From positions 1,860,001 through 1,924,000 of the forward strand of contig NZ_AP012324.1 in NCBI RefSeq assembly GCF_001025175.1: DNA of 64,000 nt. Direction: 5' to 3'. Under the pieces are notes generated by a model that had not been told where the DNA came from, did not search any database, and saw only the letters and a program-made list of their open reading frames with translations. Origin of the DNA: Bifidobacterium breve DSM 20213 = JCM 1192 (GTDB taxonomy: Bacteria > Actinomycetota > Actinomycetes > Actinomycetales > Bifidobacteriaceae). The translations under genes were made by a program, and so were the position numbers. Below are positions 43,856 to 52,425 of this stretch, piece by piece (within the stretch, counting starts at the first letter, position 1; each line of letters opens with the position of its first letter).

Positions 43856-46579
43856 TCAGCGCTCGGAGGCTTCCTCAGTGGCGGCCTCGCCTTCGCGCTC
43901 GATGCGCAGCTTGTGGCCTTCCTCCTGGGAGACGCCGTAGTAGGCACCGACGGCGATGTCCTTCATGTCGTTGATCAGCGGGATGCGCGGGTTAGCCGGG
44001 GTGCACTGATCCTCGTAGGCACGCATGCCGATCTGATCAAGCACGGACCAGAAGTAATCCTCATCCACGCCGCAATCCTGGAAGCTCTTGTTCATGCCGA
44101 GCTTGTTGTCGCGGTAATCCTCGACGGCCTTAGCCAGGTTCTCCACGGCTTCGGCCGGGGTCTTGCCGGTGTCGATGCCGAGATTGCGGGCGATGTCCTG
44201 GTAGCGCTCCGGAGCGACGTACTTGTTGTACTTCGGCCAAGAGGTGGGCTCCTCAGGAATCTGGCCGTTGTAACGAATCACATACGGCAGCAGGATGGAG
44301 TTGGTACGGCCGTGGGCGATGTGGCACAGAGCACCGATGGTGTGGGCCATGCCGTGGCACATGCCAAGGAACGCGGAGCCGAACGCCATGCCGGCCATGG
44401 TGGCGGCGTTGTGCATCTTCTCCTGGGCGTCGGTCTTGGCCAGGCCGGGCTCGCCGTTGACGGACTCAGCCAGGTTGTCCCAGATGAGCTTGGCAGCGTG
44501 CAGCGCCATGCCGTCGGTGAAGTCGTTCGCGTACACGGACACGTAGGCTTCCATCGAGTGGGTCAGGGCGTCGAAGCCGGCGTCGGAGGCCAGCTTGCGC
44601 GGCTGGGTGCGGGCCAGCACCGGATCCACGATGGCCACGGACGGGGTCAGGGCGTAGTCGGTGATCGGGTACTTGTAGCCGGTCTTGTGGTCGGTGATCA
44701 CAGCGAACGGCGTGACTTCGGAACCGGTGCCGGAGGAAGTCGGGATGCACACCAGCTTGGCCTTCTTGCCCAGCGGCGGAATCTTGAAGGCGCGCTTACG
44801 GATATCGAAGAACTTCTCGCGCACATCGGAGAAGGCGATTTCCGGGTGCTCGTAGAGCAGCCACATGATCTTGGAGGCGTCCATCGGGGAGCCGCCGCCG
44901 ACCGCGATGATCGTGTCCGGCTCGAACTCCTCGCGCATCATGGCCGCACCCTTTTCGACGGTCTCGACGGAGGGCTCCGGCTCGACGTAGTCGATGATGC
45001 GGAAGGTCACGCGGTTGGAACGGGCACGCAGCTGGTCGATGATCTTGTCGACGATGCCGAGCTGCTCCATGACCTTATCGCAGACGATGACGGCCTTCTC
45101 GATGCCGTACATGTCGCGCAGGTACTTGATGGCGTTCGGCTCGAAGTAGGTCTTGGCCGGGATCTTGAACCACTGCATGTTGTTGTTCCTCCGAGCAATG
45201 CGCTTGATGTTGACGAGGTTCACGGCCTGCACGTTGCCGGAAACCGAGTTGCCGCCGTAGGAGCCGCAGCCGAGGGTCAGGGACGGGGCGATGGCGTTGT
45301 AGATATCACCGATGCCGCCGAGAGAGGAAGGCTGGTTCCAGATGATGCGGCAGGCGTGCATACGAACACCGTACTCGCGCACGAGCTCCTGGTTGTTGGT
45401 GTGGATGGCGGCGGTGTGGCCGGCACCCAGCTTGAGCATCTTCTCGCACATCTCGAAGGCCTGCTCCTTGTTATCGGCCTTAAGGACGGCCTGCACCGGA
45501 GCGAGCTTCTCGTGGGTCAGAGGCTCATCGTCAGAGACTTCCTTGCACTCCGCGGCGAGGATGGTGGCATCCTCAGGAATGTCGAAGCCGGCGGCCTTGG
45601 CGATGAACTGCGGGGACTTGCCCGGCACCACGGAGTTCAGCACCGGCTTTTCACCGGAACCGGCCACGCAGCCGAACATGTACTTCTCGAGCTTGGCCTT
45701 CTCTTCGGCATTGACGAAGTAGGCCTTGCGCAGCTTGAGTTCCTTGATGAGCGGGGCGTAGACGTCCTTGTGGGCGATGATGGCCTGCTCGGTGGCGCAG
45801 ATCATGCCATAATCGAAGTGCTTGGAGAGCACCAGATCGTTGGCGGCGCGCACGATGTCCACGTCCTTGTCGACGTAGGCCGGCGCGTTGCCGGCGCCCA
45901 CGCCCAAGGCGGGCTTGCCGGAGGAGTATGCGGCCTTGACCATGCCCGGACCGCCGGTCGCGAGGATGGTGGCGATGCCGTCGTGCTTCATCAGTGCGCC
46001 GGTCGCCTCGATGGAGGGGTGCTCGATCCACTGGATGCAGTTCTCGGGGGCGCCCGCCTCGATGGCGGCGTCGCGCACGATCTTGGCTGCTGCGACGGAA
46101 CAGTTCTGGGCGCCGGGGTGGAAGCCGAAGATGATCGGGCAGCGGGTCTTCAATGCGATCAGGGACTTGAAGATGGCGGTGGAGGTCGGGTTGGTGACCG
46201 GGGTGACGCCGGCGACCACGCCGACCGGTTCGGCAACTTCATCGATGCCGAGCACGTCATCTTCGCGGATGATGCCGACGGTCTTCTGACCAGCCAGGTA
46301 GTTGGTGATGTGCTCGCAGGCGAAGATGTTCTTGGTCGCCTTGTCTTCCACCAGGCCACGGTGCGTTTCGTCGACGGCCATTTTGGCGAGCACGAGATGC
46401 TTGTTCAGCGCCGCCACGGAGGCCTTGGCGACGATGTGGTCGACCTGCTTCTGGTCGAGCTTTTCGAATTCGACGAGAGCCTGCTGGCCCTTGGCTACGA
46501 GTGCGTCCACTTCAGCTTCGGCTGCGGCAAGCTTTTCTTCCGGAGTCGGCTTCGTTGCGCTGTTCTTAGTTTCTGCCAC
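43856..46579 (-). CDS. adhE: Bifunctional acetaldehyde-CoA / alcohol dehydrogenase
   Basis: Reduces acetyl-CoA to ethanol in two NADH steps, balancing redox in the bifid shunt. 907 residues. Residues 1-450 form the CoA-dependent aldehyde dehydrogenase (catalytic Cys261 in YGMICATEQ; VTPVTNPTSTAIFKSLIAL). A linker follows, then the iron-dependent alcohol dehydrogenase (GGGSPMDASKIMW, PTSSGTGSEVTPFAV, AGFDALTHSMEAYVS, FLGMCHGMAHTIGA with the metal His). GTG 46579 chosen: GAGGAGG is 8 nt upstream. An upstream in-frame extension would read through the promoter region and is rejected. The leader contains a TGTGA-N6-TCACA site. Confidence 0.97.
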   Translation of the reverse strand: MAETKNSATKPTPEEKLAAAEAEVDALVAKGQQALVEFEKLDQKQVDHIVAKASVAALNKHLVLAKMAVDETHRGLVEDKATKNIFACEHITNYLAGQKTVGIIREDDVLGIDEVAEPVGVVAGVTPVTNPTSTAIFKSLIALKTRCPIIFGFHPGAQNCSVAAAKIVRDAAIEAGAPENCIQWIEHPSIEATGALMKHDGIATILATGGPGMVKAAYSSGKPALGVGAGNAPAYVDKDVDIVRAANDLVLSKHFDYGMICATEQAIIAHKDVYAPLIKELKLRKAYFVNAEEKAKLEKYMFGCVAGSGEKPVLNSVVPGKSPQFIAKAAGFDIPEDATILAAECKEVSDDEPLTHEKLAPVQAVLKADNKEQAFEMCEKMLKLGAGHTAAIHTNNQELVREYGVRMHACRIIWNQPSSLGGIGDIYNAIAPSLTLGCGSYGGNSVSGNVQAVNLVNIKRIARRNNNMQWFKIPAKTYFEPNAIKYLRDMYGIEKAVIVCDKVMEQLGIVDKIIDQLRARSNRVTFRIIDYVEPEPSVETVEKGAAMMREEFEPDTIIAVGGGSPMDASKIMWLLYEHPEIAFSDVREKFFDIRKRAFKIPPLGKKAKLVCIPTSSGTGSEVTPFAVITDHKTGYKYPITDYALTPSVAIVDPVLARTQPRKLASDAGFDALTHSMEAYVSVYANDFTDGMALHAAKLIWDNLAESVNGEPGLAKTDAQEKMHNAATMAGMAFGSAFLGMCHGMAHTIGALCHIAHGRTNSILLPYVIRYNGQIPEEPTSWPKYNKYVAPERYQDIARNLGIDTGKTPAEAVENLAKAVEDYRDNKLGMNKSFQDCGVDEDYFWSVLDQIGMRAYEDQCTPANPRIPLINDMKDIAVGAYYGVSQEEGHKLRIEREGEAATEEASER

Positions 46580-46686
46580 TGTAGGATCCTCCTCTAATAG
46601 AGATCTGGAACGTGGTGCGTTATTCCTTATTGCTGATTGCCGTTGTGCAACAGTCACGTCACGACGCTTCATGACACTGAATCGCC

Positions 46687-46702
46687 TGTGACCTGCATCA
46701 CA
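46687..46702. promoter_or_regulatory. CRP/FNR-type palindrome TGTGA-N6-TCACA before adhE
   Basis: TGTGACCTGCATCACA is an exact TGTGA-N6-TCACA site. On the minus strand it directly follows a TATATT (46702-46707) that could be a -10, so a bound protein would cover the transcription start and repress. Bound protein unknown; CRP-family is inferred from the consensus only. Confidence 0.6.
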
Positions 46703-46837
46703 ATATACATGACCCATTGCATCTTTTCATCCCTTAAGCGAGTTGTGCGTTTCGTGTTATATTCCGTGTGCTTAATGTTCAAACAAGGATTATTTTTGCA
46801 CAAAACTCTGTTCACTCTCTCCTAATTGTAACCTTTT

Positions 46838-46861
46838 GTTCATTTTATATATCAAATGAAC
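46838..46861. promoter_or_regulatory. Inverted repeat GTTCATTT-N8-AAATGAAC
   Basis: 8-bp perfect arms with an AT-only centre except one C. About 260 bp upstream of adhE and 126 bp downstream of the araC-type gene. It could be a distant operator for adhE or part of a terminator-like structure of the AraC gene. Confidence 0.45.
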
Positions 46862-46987
46862 ATTGCATCACCCCTATTTCTAAAAGCCGTTTTTTAAAAC
46901 TCACGTATTCAAGTCTGCCTTGTTAGACAACTTCTACAAAATCATTTTATTTTAGTGGGCTTGTCGTGTGACCGCCCATCGGCGAAA

Positions 46988-47935
46988 TCACCGATCGGCG
47001 TTATCACTGGGTTTCCGCCCCGCCTTCCGATGAGCCTTTCGATACGTCGACGGCGTCGTTCCCGTCTCGTCCAGAAAGCGCCGGTTGAAATTCGACGCAT
47101 TGTCGTACCCGCATTCCTCCCGGATCCTGGCCACCGCGCGATCCGTTGTGGCCAGCAGACGTTTGGCCCTGCCGATACGCAGCCGTCGCACGAAATCCGA
47201 GAATCCGATGCCGGCCGCCCGCTTGAAGAAACGGGAAAACGCCGAAGGGCTCATCGACACCAGACGGGCCGCCTCCTCCAGCGATATCTCCCCGGCCAGG
47301 TTCTCCGTGACATAGGCGATGGCCTCGTTCACCGTGCGTTCGGTGTCGGAGCTGAGCTCGAGATCATACCCCGGCGTCACCACCGTGGATGCCTCGGTCT
47401 CCGGAGCGTCGGCGAATACGCCGAACAGCTCGATCAGGTCGGCCACACGACGCGCGGGATCATGGTCGCCCATCCCCTCCAGCAACGCTCCGGCAGCCTG
47501 GGCCGACTCCCCGGACAGCACCATCGCACGCGCGGCACGGCGCAGTACCAGATTGAACCGGGCGGTTTCCGGAAAACACGCCATCAACGCCTTCACGGTC
47601 TGGGGACGCACATGGCACAGCACGTCACGTCGGGCCAACCGCTCCCCCGGCTTCACATCGGAAACCCAGTTATGCGGAAGATTCGAACCAATCAAGGCGA
47701 CATGCCCGGCGCGGCAGGGGACCACGCAATCACCCACCATCATCAGCCCAGAACCCTCACGGATGAGATGGAACTCGATCTGCGGATGATGATGCCACTT
47801 GGCCAGTGAATTCGGATACCCGTGGCTTGTCCATCGCACCGCTGCATCGGCATCGGGAACGATGACCTCCAACGCCCCAGAGCCCGATTCCACGACGGTC
47901 CGACGACGGTCGGCGAACATGATATCGGCATTCAT
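46988..47935 (-). CDS. AraC-family transcriptional regulator with N-terminal cupin
   Basis: 315 residues. The cupin-like sensor (WHHHPQIEFHLIREGSGLMMVGD, then GHVALIGSNLPHNW) would bind a small ligand. The C-terminal double helix-turn-helix of the AraC/XylS family reads EISLEEAARLVSMSPSAFSRFFKRAAGIGFSDFVRRLRIGRAKRLL and VARIREECGYDNASNFNRRFLDETGTTPSTYRK. ATG 47935 has AAGGGGG 6 nt upstream. Last gene after a polyol permease and a Zn dehydrogenase on the same strand, so it probably controls that locus. Confidence 0.92.
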   Translation of the reverse strand: MNADIMFADRRRTVVESGSGALEVIVPDADAAVRWTSHGYPNSLAKWHHHPQIEFHLIREGSGLMMVGDCVVPCRAGHVALIGSNLPHNWVSDVKPGERLARRDVLCHVRPQTVKALMACFPETARFNLVLRRAARAMVLSGESAQAAGALLEGMGDHDPARRVADLIELFGVFADAPETEASTVVTPGYDLELSSDTERTVNEAIAYVTENLAGEISLEEAARLVSMSPSAFSRFFKRAAGIGFSDFVRRLRIGRAKRLLATTDRAVARIREECGYDNASNFNRRFLDETGTTPSTYRKAHRKAGRKPSDNADR

Positions 47936-48015
47936 CGAAGCCCCCTTCGCTTGCCCTGGCATCACCGGCGGAACGGCCCGGCCCATCCCACCGGATGGGC
48001 CGAACCATACCCGGC

Positions 48016-49056
48016 TCAGTCGCGATCCACGGTAATCTGCAACTTGATATCGCCGGGACGTCCCTCATCCATACGGTCGAAGGCGGCCTTGGCATCGGCC
48101 ATCGCATAGGTGTCGGTGATGAACGGCTTGAGGTTCAGTTTACCGCTGGCGACCAGGTCAATGGCCTTCTGGTAGACGTTCGCGTAACGGAACACATTCT
48201 CGATGCGCACCTCGGTCGCCTGCAGCTCGGTGATGTCGATGCTCACGGGATCGACCGGGATGCCGACGAGGACGGCGGTGCCGCCCGGCGCGACGAGCTT
48301 GAAGAAGGTCTCGTAGGCTTTGGGGGCACCCGAGCATTCGAAGATCACGTCGGCTCCCCAGCCTCCGGTTTCCTCACGCACGCGTTCAACGAGATCCTCC
48401 TTGGTGAGATCCACCGGCACGATTCCCGGAATCTTGCCGATGATGTCGAGTTTGATGCTGGAAACGTCGGAGACGATCACCTTGGATGCGCCACCGGCAA
48501 GCGCGCAGGAGGCGGTGAGCATGCCCACCGTGCCGGAGCCGGTCACCACGCACACGTCGCCGGGTTTGATGCCGGCCTTGGTGGCGGCCCACATGCCGAC
48601 GGCGGTGGGTTCGAGCAGCGCTCCCTCGCCATAGCTCACATTGTCCGGAAGCTTGTAGGTGAACGCCGCGGGATGGTTGACCGTCTCGCACAGGCAGCCA
48701 TCCACCGGCGGGGTGGCGAAGAAACGCACGGCCGGATCGACGTTGTACATGCCGAGTTTGCTGGCACGGGAATTCATGTCCGGAATGCCGGGTTCCATGG
48801 CCACGCGATCGCCGACTTCGAAGCCTTCGACGCCTGAGCCGACCGCGACGACGGTACCGGAAGCCTCATGCCCCAGGATCATCGGCTGTTCGACCACGTA
48901 TTTGCCCACACGCCCATGCGTGTAATAGTGCAGATCGGATCCGCACACCCCCACGGTATGCGGGGCGATGGTGAGCTCCCCCGCCGCCGGAGCCGGGGTG
49001 TCCGGCACCTCACGCACGTTGATGACGCCCTTCTTCTCAAGAACGACTGCCTTCAT
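48016..49056 (-). CDS. Zn-dependent medium-chain dehydrogenase, sorbitol/xylitol type
   Basis: NAD(P)-dependent polyol oxidation to a ketose. 346 residues. Catalytic zinc ligands in [17 protein letters not shown] and [12 protein letters not shown] fold [28 protein letters not shown]. The lobe that in sorbitol dehydrogenase carries four structural-zinc cysteines reads [18 protein letters not shown], so the structural site is absent; this subgroup is known among xylitol/sorbitol dehydrogenases. Neighbouring polyol permease supports a pentitol or hexitol substrate; exact polyol undetermined. GGAGTA precedes ATG 49056. Confidence 0.9.
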   Translation of the reverse strand: MKAVVLEKKGVINVREVPDTPAPAAGELTIAPHTVGVCGSDLHYYTHGRVGKYVVEQPMILGHEASGTVVAVGSGVEGFEVGDRVAMEPGIPDMNSRASKLGMYNVDPAVRFFATPPVDGCLCETVNHPAAFTYKLPDNVSYGEGALLEPTAVGMWAATKAGIKPGDVCVVTGSGTVGMLTASCALAGGASKVIVSDVSSIKLDIIGKIPGIVPVDLTKEDLVERVREETGGWGADVIFECSGAPKAYETFFKLVAPGGTAVLVGIPVDPVSIDITELQATEVRIENVFRYANVYQKAIDLVASGKLNLKPFITDTYAMADAKAAFDRMDEGRPGDIKLQITVDRD

Positions 49057-49167
49057 GATGTACTCCTTCTGTTTGTTTGGTTGTTTGGTTACATATTCGA
49101 TTGCCGGCGGGCCACGGCACCATGGCCGATGACACCGACGAGTGGGCTCTCACCGTCGAGCGACGAC

Positions 49168-50505
49168 CTACCCCCGACATTCCGGTTCGGGCTGCGCCAA
49201 TTCGCCGCTCGACTCCAGAGGCTTCCGGGATTCCAGGACCGTGGCGCCTTTGCCCTTCAGTCGCCGCCCGCGTTCATCGAACCCGGGCTGCTTCGGCCGG
49301 ATGAACACCGTGATCAGCGAACCGACCGCATAGAGCCCGGCATAGGCCCAGCACACGCCGCTATAACCGACGGTGGAGATGAGAACCGTGGCGATCAGCG
49401 GGCCGAAGAACGTGGTCAAGCCGGAGGCGAGATTGTGTGCGGAAATCGCCGCGCCCTTATGCTCCGGGGCGAGGGCCGGGAATATGGCCCCCATCGGCAC
49501 GAAGGCGGAGATACCCAGACCGAGCACAATCGCGTCGGCGCACATCAGCGCCATATTGCCGCCGAAGAAGCGGGGAATGTAATACATGCCCAGCGTGCCG
49601 AGCACGCACCCCCAGCATCCGAACCAGCGCATCTGCCGCATCCATCCGTAACGGTCGCCCATACGACCCCAGAACACGTTGCCGAACACGGTGACGACGA
49701 ACTGGAATCCCCAGATCTGGCTCCACTGCGAGACTTCGAACCATGCGCCGCCGCCATTGGTATGGGTGGCGAGATACAGCGGCATGATGACCGGGAATCC
49801 GTACAGCGTGAGATTGCAGATCACACGGACCACCGCCGCGAGGGCGATCTGCCGGTTCTCCACGAGGATGGTGGCGCCGCGGCTCAGCTCATGGAATTTC
49901 TCCTTGGCGCTCATCCCTTCCGTCTTCTCGTTGCGGGTCGACGGCACCAGGGCAAGGCAGATCAGCAGACCGGCAACCGCGAACGGCAGGGACAGCCACA
50001 AGCTGCCGTATTCCCCGACCCATCCGATGGTGAAACTCGGCAGGTATGCGCCGAACACGCCGATGCCGAAGGAATAGGACGTCCAGAACCAGCCCATCGC
50101 CGTGGCGAGCTTGCCCGGATCGACGGTCTGCGAGATCAGGACCACGAAGCTGTAGATGAACAACGGATATCCCACGCCTCGCATCGCGTACACCGCGAGC
50201 ATCAACGCATAGGAACCGGACGGCAATGCCATGGTCAGGAACACCAGATGCAGGCAGATCCACGAGATCGCGCCGATGAGCATGATGCGCTTGGCGCCGA
50301 ACATCTCGGCGAGCACGCCAGACGCCCAGCCTGCGACCGCGGCCATGAGCCCGTACATGGTGAACATCAGCGAGGCCTGAGATGAGCTGAATCCCTGATC
50401 GACAATGTATTTGGACAGGAAGGTGAGTTCGAAGCCATCACCGGTCATGAACACGGCGATGGCAATGAATCCCGCCAACAGTTTCCTTGGCAATCCTATG
50501 GACAT
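49168..50505 (-). CDS. MFS transporter, polyol permease family
   Basis: 445 residues, 12 predicted membrane helices. The opening GFIAIAVFMTGDGFELTFLSKYIVDQGFSSSQAS, the segment YAMRGVGYPLFIYSFVVLI, QIWGFQFVVTVFGNVFWGRMGDRYGW and the end VFIRPKQPGFDE closely follow the ribitol/D-arabinitol (RbtT/DalT) permeases. Symport of a sugar alcohol is therefore likely. The C-terminal tail is charged. Heads a unit with the dehydrogenase 111 bp downstream. Paralogue of the transporter at 52426-53799. Confidence 0.92.
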   Translation of the reverse strand: MSIGLPRKLLAGFIAIAVFMTGDGFELTFLSKYIVDQGFSSSQASLMFTMYGLMAAVAGWASGVLAEMFGAKRIMLIGAISWICLHLVFLTMALPSGSYALMLAVYAMRGVGYPLFIYSFVVLISQTVDPGKLATAMGWFWTSYSFGIGVFGAYLPSFTIGWVGEYGSLWLSLPFAVAGLLICLALVPSTRNEKTEGMSAKEKFHELSRGATILVENRQIALAAVVRVICNLTLYGFPVIMPLYLATHTNGGGAWFEVSQWSQIWGFQFVVTVFGNVFWGRMGDRYGWMRQMRWFGCWGCVLGTLGMYYIPRFFGGNMALMCADAIVLGLGISAFVPMGAIFPALAPEHKGAAISAHNLASGLTTFFGPLIATVLISTVGYSGVCWAYAGLYAVGSLITVFIRPKQPGFDERGRRLKGKGATVLESRKPLESSGELAQPEPECRG

Positions 50506-50661
50506 GTTTCCTCGTTTCCCAGCACTTCGTTGTCTGTTGTGTCTGTCCGCTCCTCCTTGGGCGTAATACCATTCTCATGCTGGAAAACCGGGTGTTTTGG
50601 TGCCCAACCACCTCGTTGTGATACTTTTTTAACACGCGAGACAGGGCAACATTTCAAAAAG

Positions 50662-50677
50662 TCTTTTGCTAAAGTAA
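50662..50677. promoter_or_regulatory. Candidate ROK operator before the divergent regulator
   Basis: TCTTTTGCTAAAGTAA in the spacer between the permease and the ROK gene, inside a possible ROK promoter (TTTCAA-17-TAATGA). Related to TTCTTTTGCAAAT (55068-55079) and TTATTTGCAAAT (55094-55105) before the dehydrogenase at 54989. Confidence 0.45.
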
Positions 50678-50725
50678 TGAGGGGCCTTACATAGGCAACG
50701 ACGCGCGAAACGGAAAGGATACGTC

Positions 50726-51874
50726 ATGAAGCCCATGCCATCCACAGCGGTCAAACAGGCCAACCGTCAGGCGATAATCGACCATCTGTACCGGCATGGC
50801 CCGTCCACCAAGCAGCATCTGCAGATGACCCTCGGGCTGAGCCTGCCCACCATCACCGCCAATCTGCGTGACCTTGAGGATGAGGGACTGGTCGGACGAG
50901 GCGAGCCGACGGAATCGACCGGCGGACGCAAGGCGCAGACCCACGTGTTCGCCGCGAAATCGCATGCGGCGATCGGCGTGAGGATGCGCGCGGACGGCGT
51001 CACGCTGGTGGCGGTGGACCTGTACGGCGAGGTGATCGCCCGCAAACGCAAGCGCGTCTCCTACCGCAACACCAGCGACTACTACGATATGGTCGGCGAT
51101 TTCGTCACCGAATTCGCGGGGCGTGTGGTGCGTTCGGGAAGCCAGGTGCTCGGCATCGTCTTCTCCATCCAAGGCATAGTCTCCCCGGACGGCAGCGCGA
51201 TCACCTTCGGGCAGATCGTCGGCAATACCGGTCTGACGCTGGAGAAACTCACCCGGCACATCGAATTCCCGGCGCTCATGATCCACGACTCGGACGCTTC
51301 GGCCATGGCCGAGCTCTGGTTCGACCCCAGCATCAGCGACGCCGTCTGCATCTATCTGGAACGGCGCCCGGGCGGTGCGGTGATCGCCCATGGAACGCTC
51401 TACCAAGGGCCGAACCTGTCCAACGGCACCGTGGAGCACATGTGCCTGGTGCCCGGCGGAAAACCCTGCTATTGCGGGCAGCGTGGATGCATGGACCCGT
51501 ACTGCTCGCCGGAAGCCCTGCTGGAGGACGGCGAAGGCATGCCCGGTTTCTTCTCGGTGCTGAGCCAAGGCGAACGCGGGCATCGTAAGCGTTTCGACGA
51601 ATGGATGGGGTACGTGGCGCAGGCGATCGTCAACATCCGTTCGGTGATCGCGGGCGACGTGATCATCGGTGGCGAAGCCGCGCAATATCTGGACGACGAC
51701 ATGCTGACCGAACTCAAGCATCGCGCGGAGTCGCTCAGCCCGTTCACGACCGACTTCACACTGAAGAAAAGCATCTGCATCGAGGATCAGAACACCATCG
51801 GCGCCGCGCTGCGTTTCGTGCGCGACTACGTGGACGGCATCTGCGGACGCATGAGGCCACTGCCCCGAAGGTGA
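50726..51874 (+). CDS. ROK-family transcriptional repressor (NagC/XylR type)
   Basis: 382 residues. N-terminal winged helix: VKQANRQAIIDHLYRHGPSTKQHLQMTLGLSLPTITANLRDLEDEGLV, then GESTGGRK-like TESTGGRKAQTHVF. ROK core with IGVRMRADGVTLVAVDLYGEV, GNTGLTLEKL, HDSDASAMAE, and the zinc-binding CYCGQRGCMDPYC. The core lacks a clear sugar-kinase phosphate motif, as usual for repressors. AAAGGA precedes ATG 50726. Sits divergent between the two polyol permease units, so it likely controls both. Confidence 0.92.
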   Translation: MKPMPSTAVKQANRQAIIDHLYRHGPSTKQHLQMTLGLSLPTITANLRDLEDEGLVGRGEPTESTGGRKAQTHVFAAKSHAAIGVRMRADGVTLVAVDLYGEVIARKRKRVSYRNTSDYYDMVGDFVTEFAGRVVRSGSQVLGIVFSIQGIVSPDGSAITFGQIVGNTGLTLEKLTRHIEFPALMIHDSDASAMAELWFDPSISDAVCIYLERRPGGAVIAHGTLYQGPNLSNGTVEHMCLVPGGKPCYCGQRGCMDPYCSPEALLEDGEGMPGFFSVLSQGERGHRKRFDEWMGYVAQAIVNIRSVIAGDVIIGGEAAQYLDDDMLTELKHRAESLSPFTTDFTLKKSICIEDQNTIGAALRFVRDYVDGICGRMRPLPRR

Positions 51875-51882
51875 ACACGATA

Positions 51883-51935
51883 CGGGAAGGGCCGCTGCCC
51901 TACCTTGGAATCAGGTGGGGCAGCGGCCCTTCCCG
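51883..51935. terminator. Bidirectional terminator between ROK and VOC genes
   Basis: 18-bp perfect stem CGGGAAGGGCCGCTGCCC with its complement (51918-51935), 17-nt loop. It serves the convergent genes on both sides. Confidence 0.85.
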
Positions 51936-51953
51936 CCATTGCGGATCCGGTTA

Positions 51954-52352
51954 TCACACGATCTGGCAGAATTCGATGGTCTCGTCATTGGGACCGTACA
52001 CGTTGAAGTAGCGGATGCCATGCTCCCAGAAGCTGTCGATGTGCTGAATCTCGGTGTCCTTGAACTCCAGACCGAGCTTCTTGGCGTTGGCGAACGCGGC
52101 CTCGATATCCGGGGTGTCGAACGCCCAGTGGTTGATGGCGCCGGTGACGCCGGGTGCCGGCTCACCCTCCCAGGTTTCGATGGTCAGATGCCCGTAGCGC
52201 AGGAACGCGCAACGGTTGTCGCCGTTATGGAACAGTCCGGCGAGTTCAAATCCGAGCTTTTCCGTGTAGAACGCGATGGTTTCGTCCAGATCCCTGGCGA
52301 TCATGCCGGAATGCTGCAGATCGGTGGTGAAGGCGGACATGGGTTTGGTCAT
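51954..52352 (-). CDS. VOC-family (glyoxalase/dioxygenase-fold) protein
   Basis: 132 residues, one vicinal-oxygen-chelate unit pair: TTDLQHSGMIARDLDETIAFYTEKLGFELAG, CAFLRYGHLTIETWEG, INHWAFDTPDIEAAFANAKKLGLEF, GIRYFNVYGPNDETIEFCQI. Metal ligands His/Glu are plausible (LQHSGM, TIETWE, INHWAF, ETIEFC). Could be an epimerase or lyase acting on a sugar-derived intermediate; the reaction is not identifiable. ATG 52352 has AAAGGAG 6 nt upstream. Between the two polyol permeases and in the same direction as both. Confidence 0.88.
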   Translation of the reverse strand: MTKPMSAFTTDLQHSGMIARDLDETIAFYTEKLGFELAGLFHNGDNRCAFLRYGHLTIETWEGEPAPGVTGAINHWAFDTPDIEAAFANAKKLGLEFKDTEIQHIDSFWEHGIRYFNVYGPNDETIEFCQIV

Positions 52353-52425
52353 GATGATCTCCTTTGCATTGGTTGATGGATGATGGTTCATATCAACGTC
52401 GTTGACGATTGGATTGCGATTAAGT

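Larger units (their letters stand above)
46580..46987. other. AT-rich spacer between adhE and the AraC gene
   Basis: 408 bp with no gene, strikingly AT-rich compared with the neighbouring genes. It holds the adhE promoter region, a CRP-like palindrome and a second inverted repeat (both listed). Confidence 0.7.

Noticed and set aside
43835..46597. Long plus-strand open frame opposite adhE
   Set aside because: Antisense shadow of a strongly codon-biased gene; no motif and no ribosome site.
46580..46717. 46-residue N-terminal extension of AdhE
   Set aside because: In-frame but crosses the likely promoter and CRP-like site; GTG 46579 has a strong GAGGAGG.
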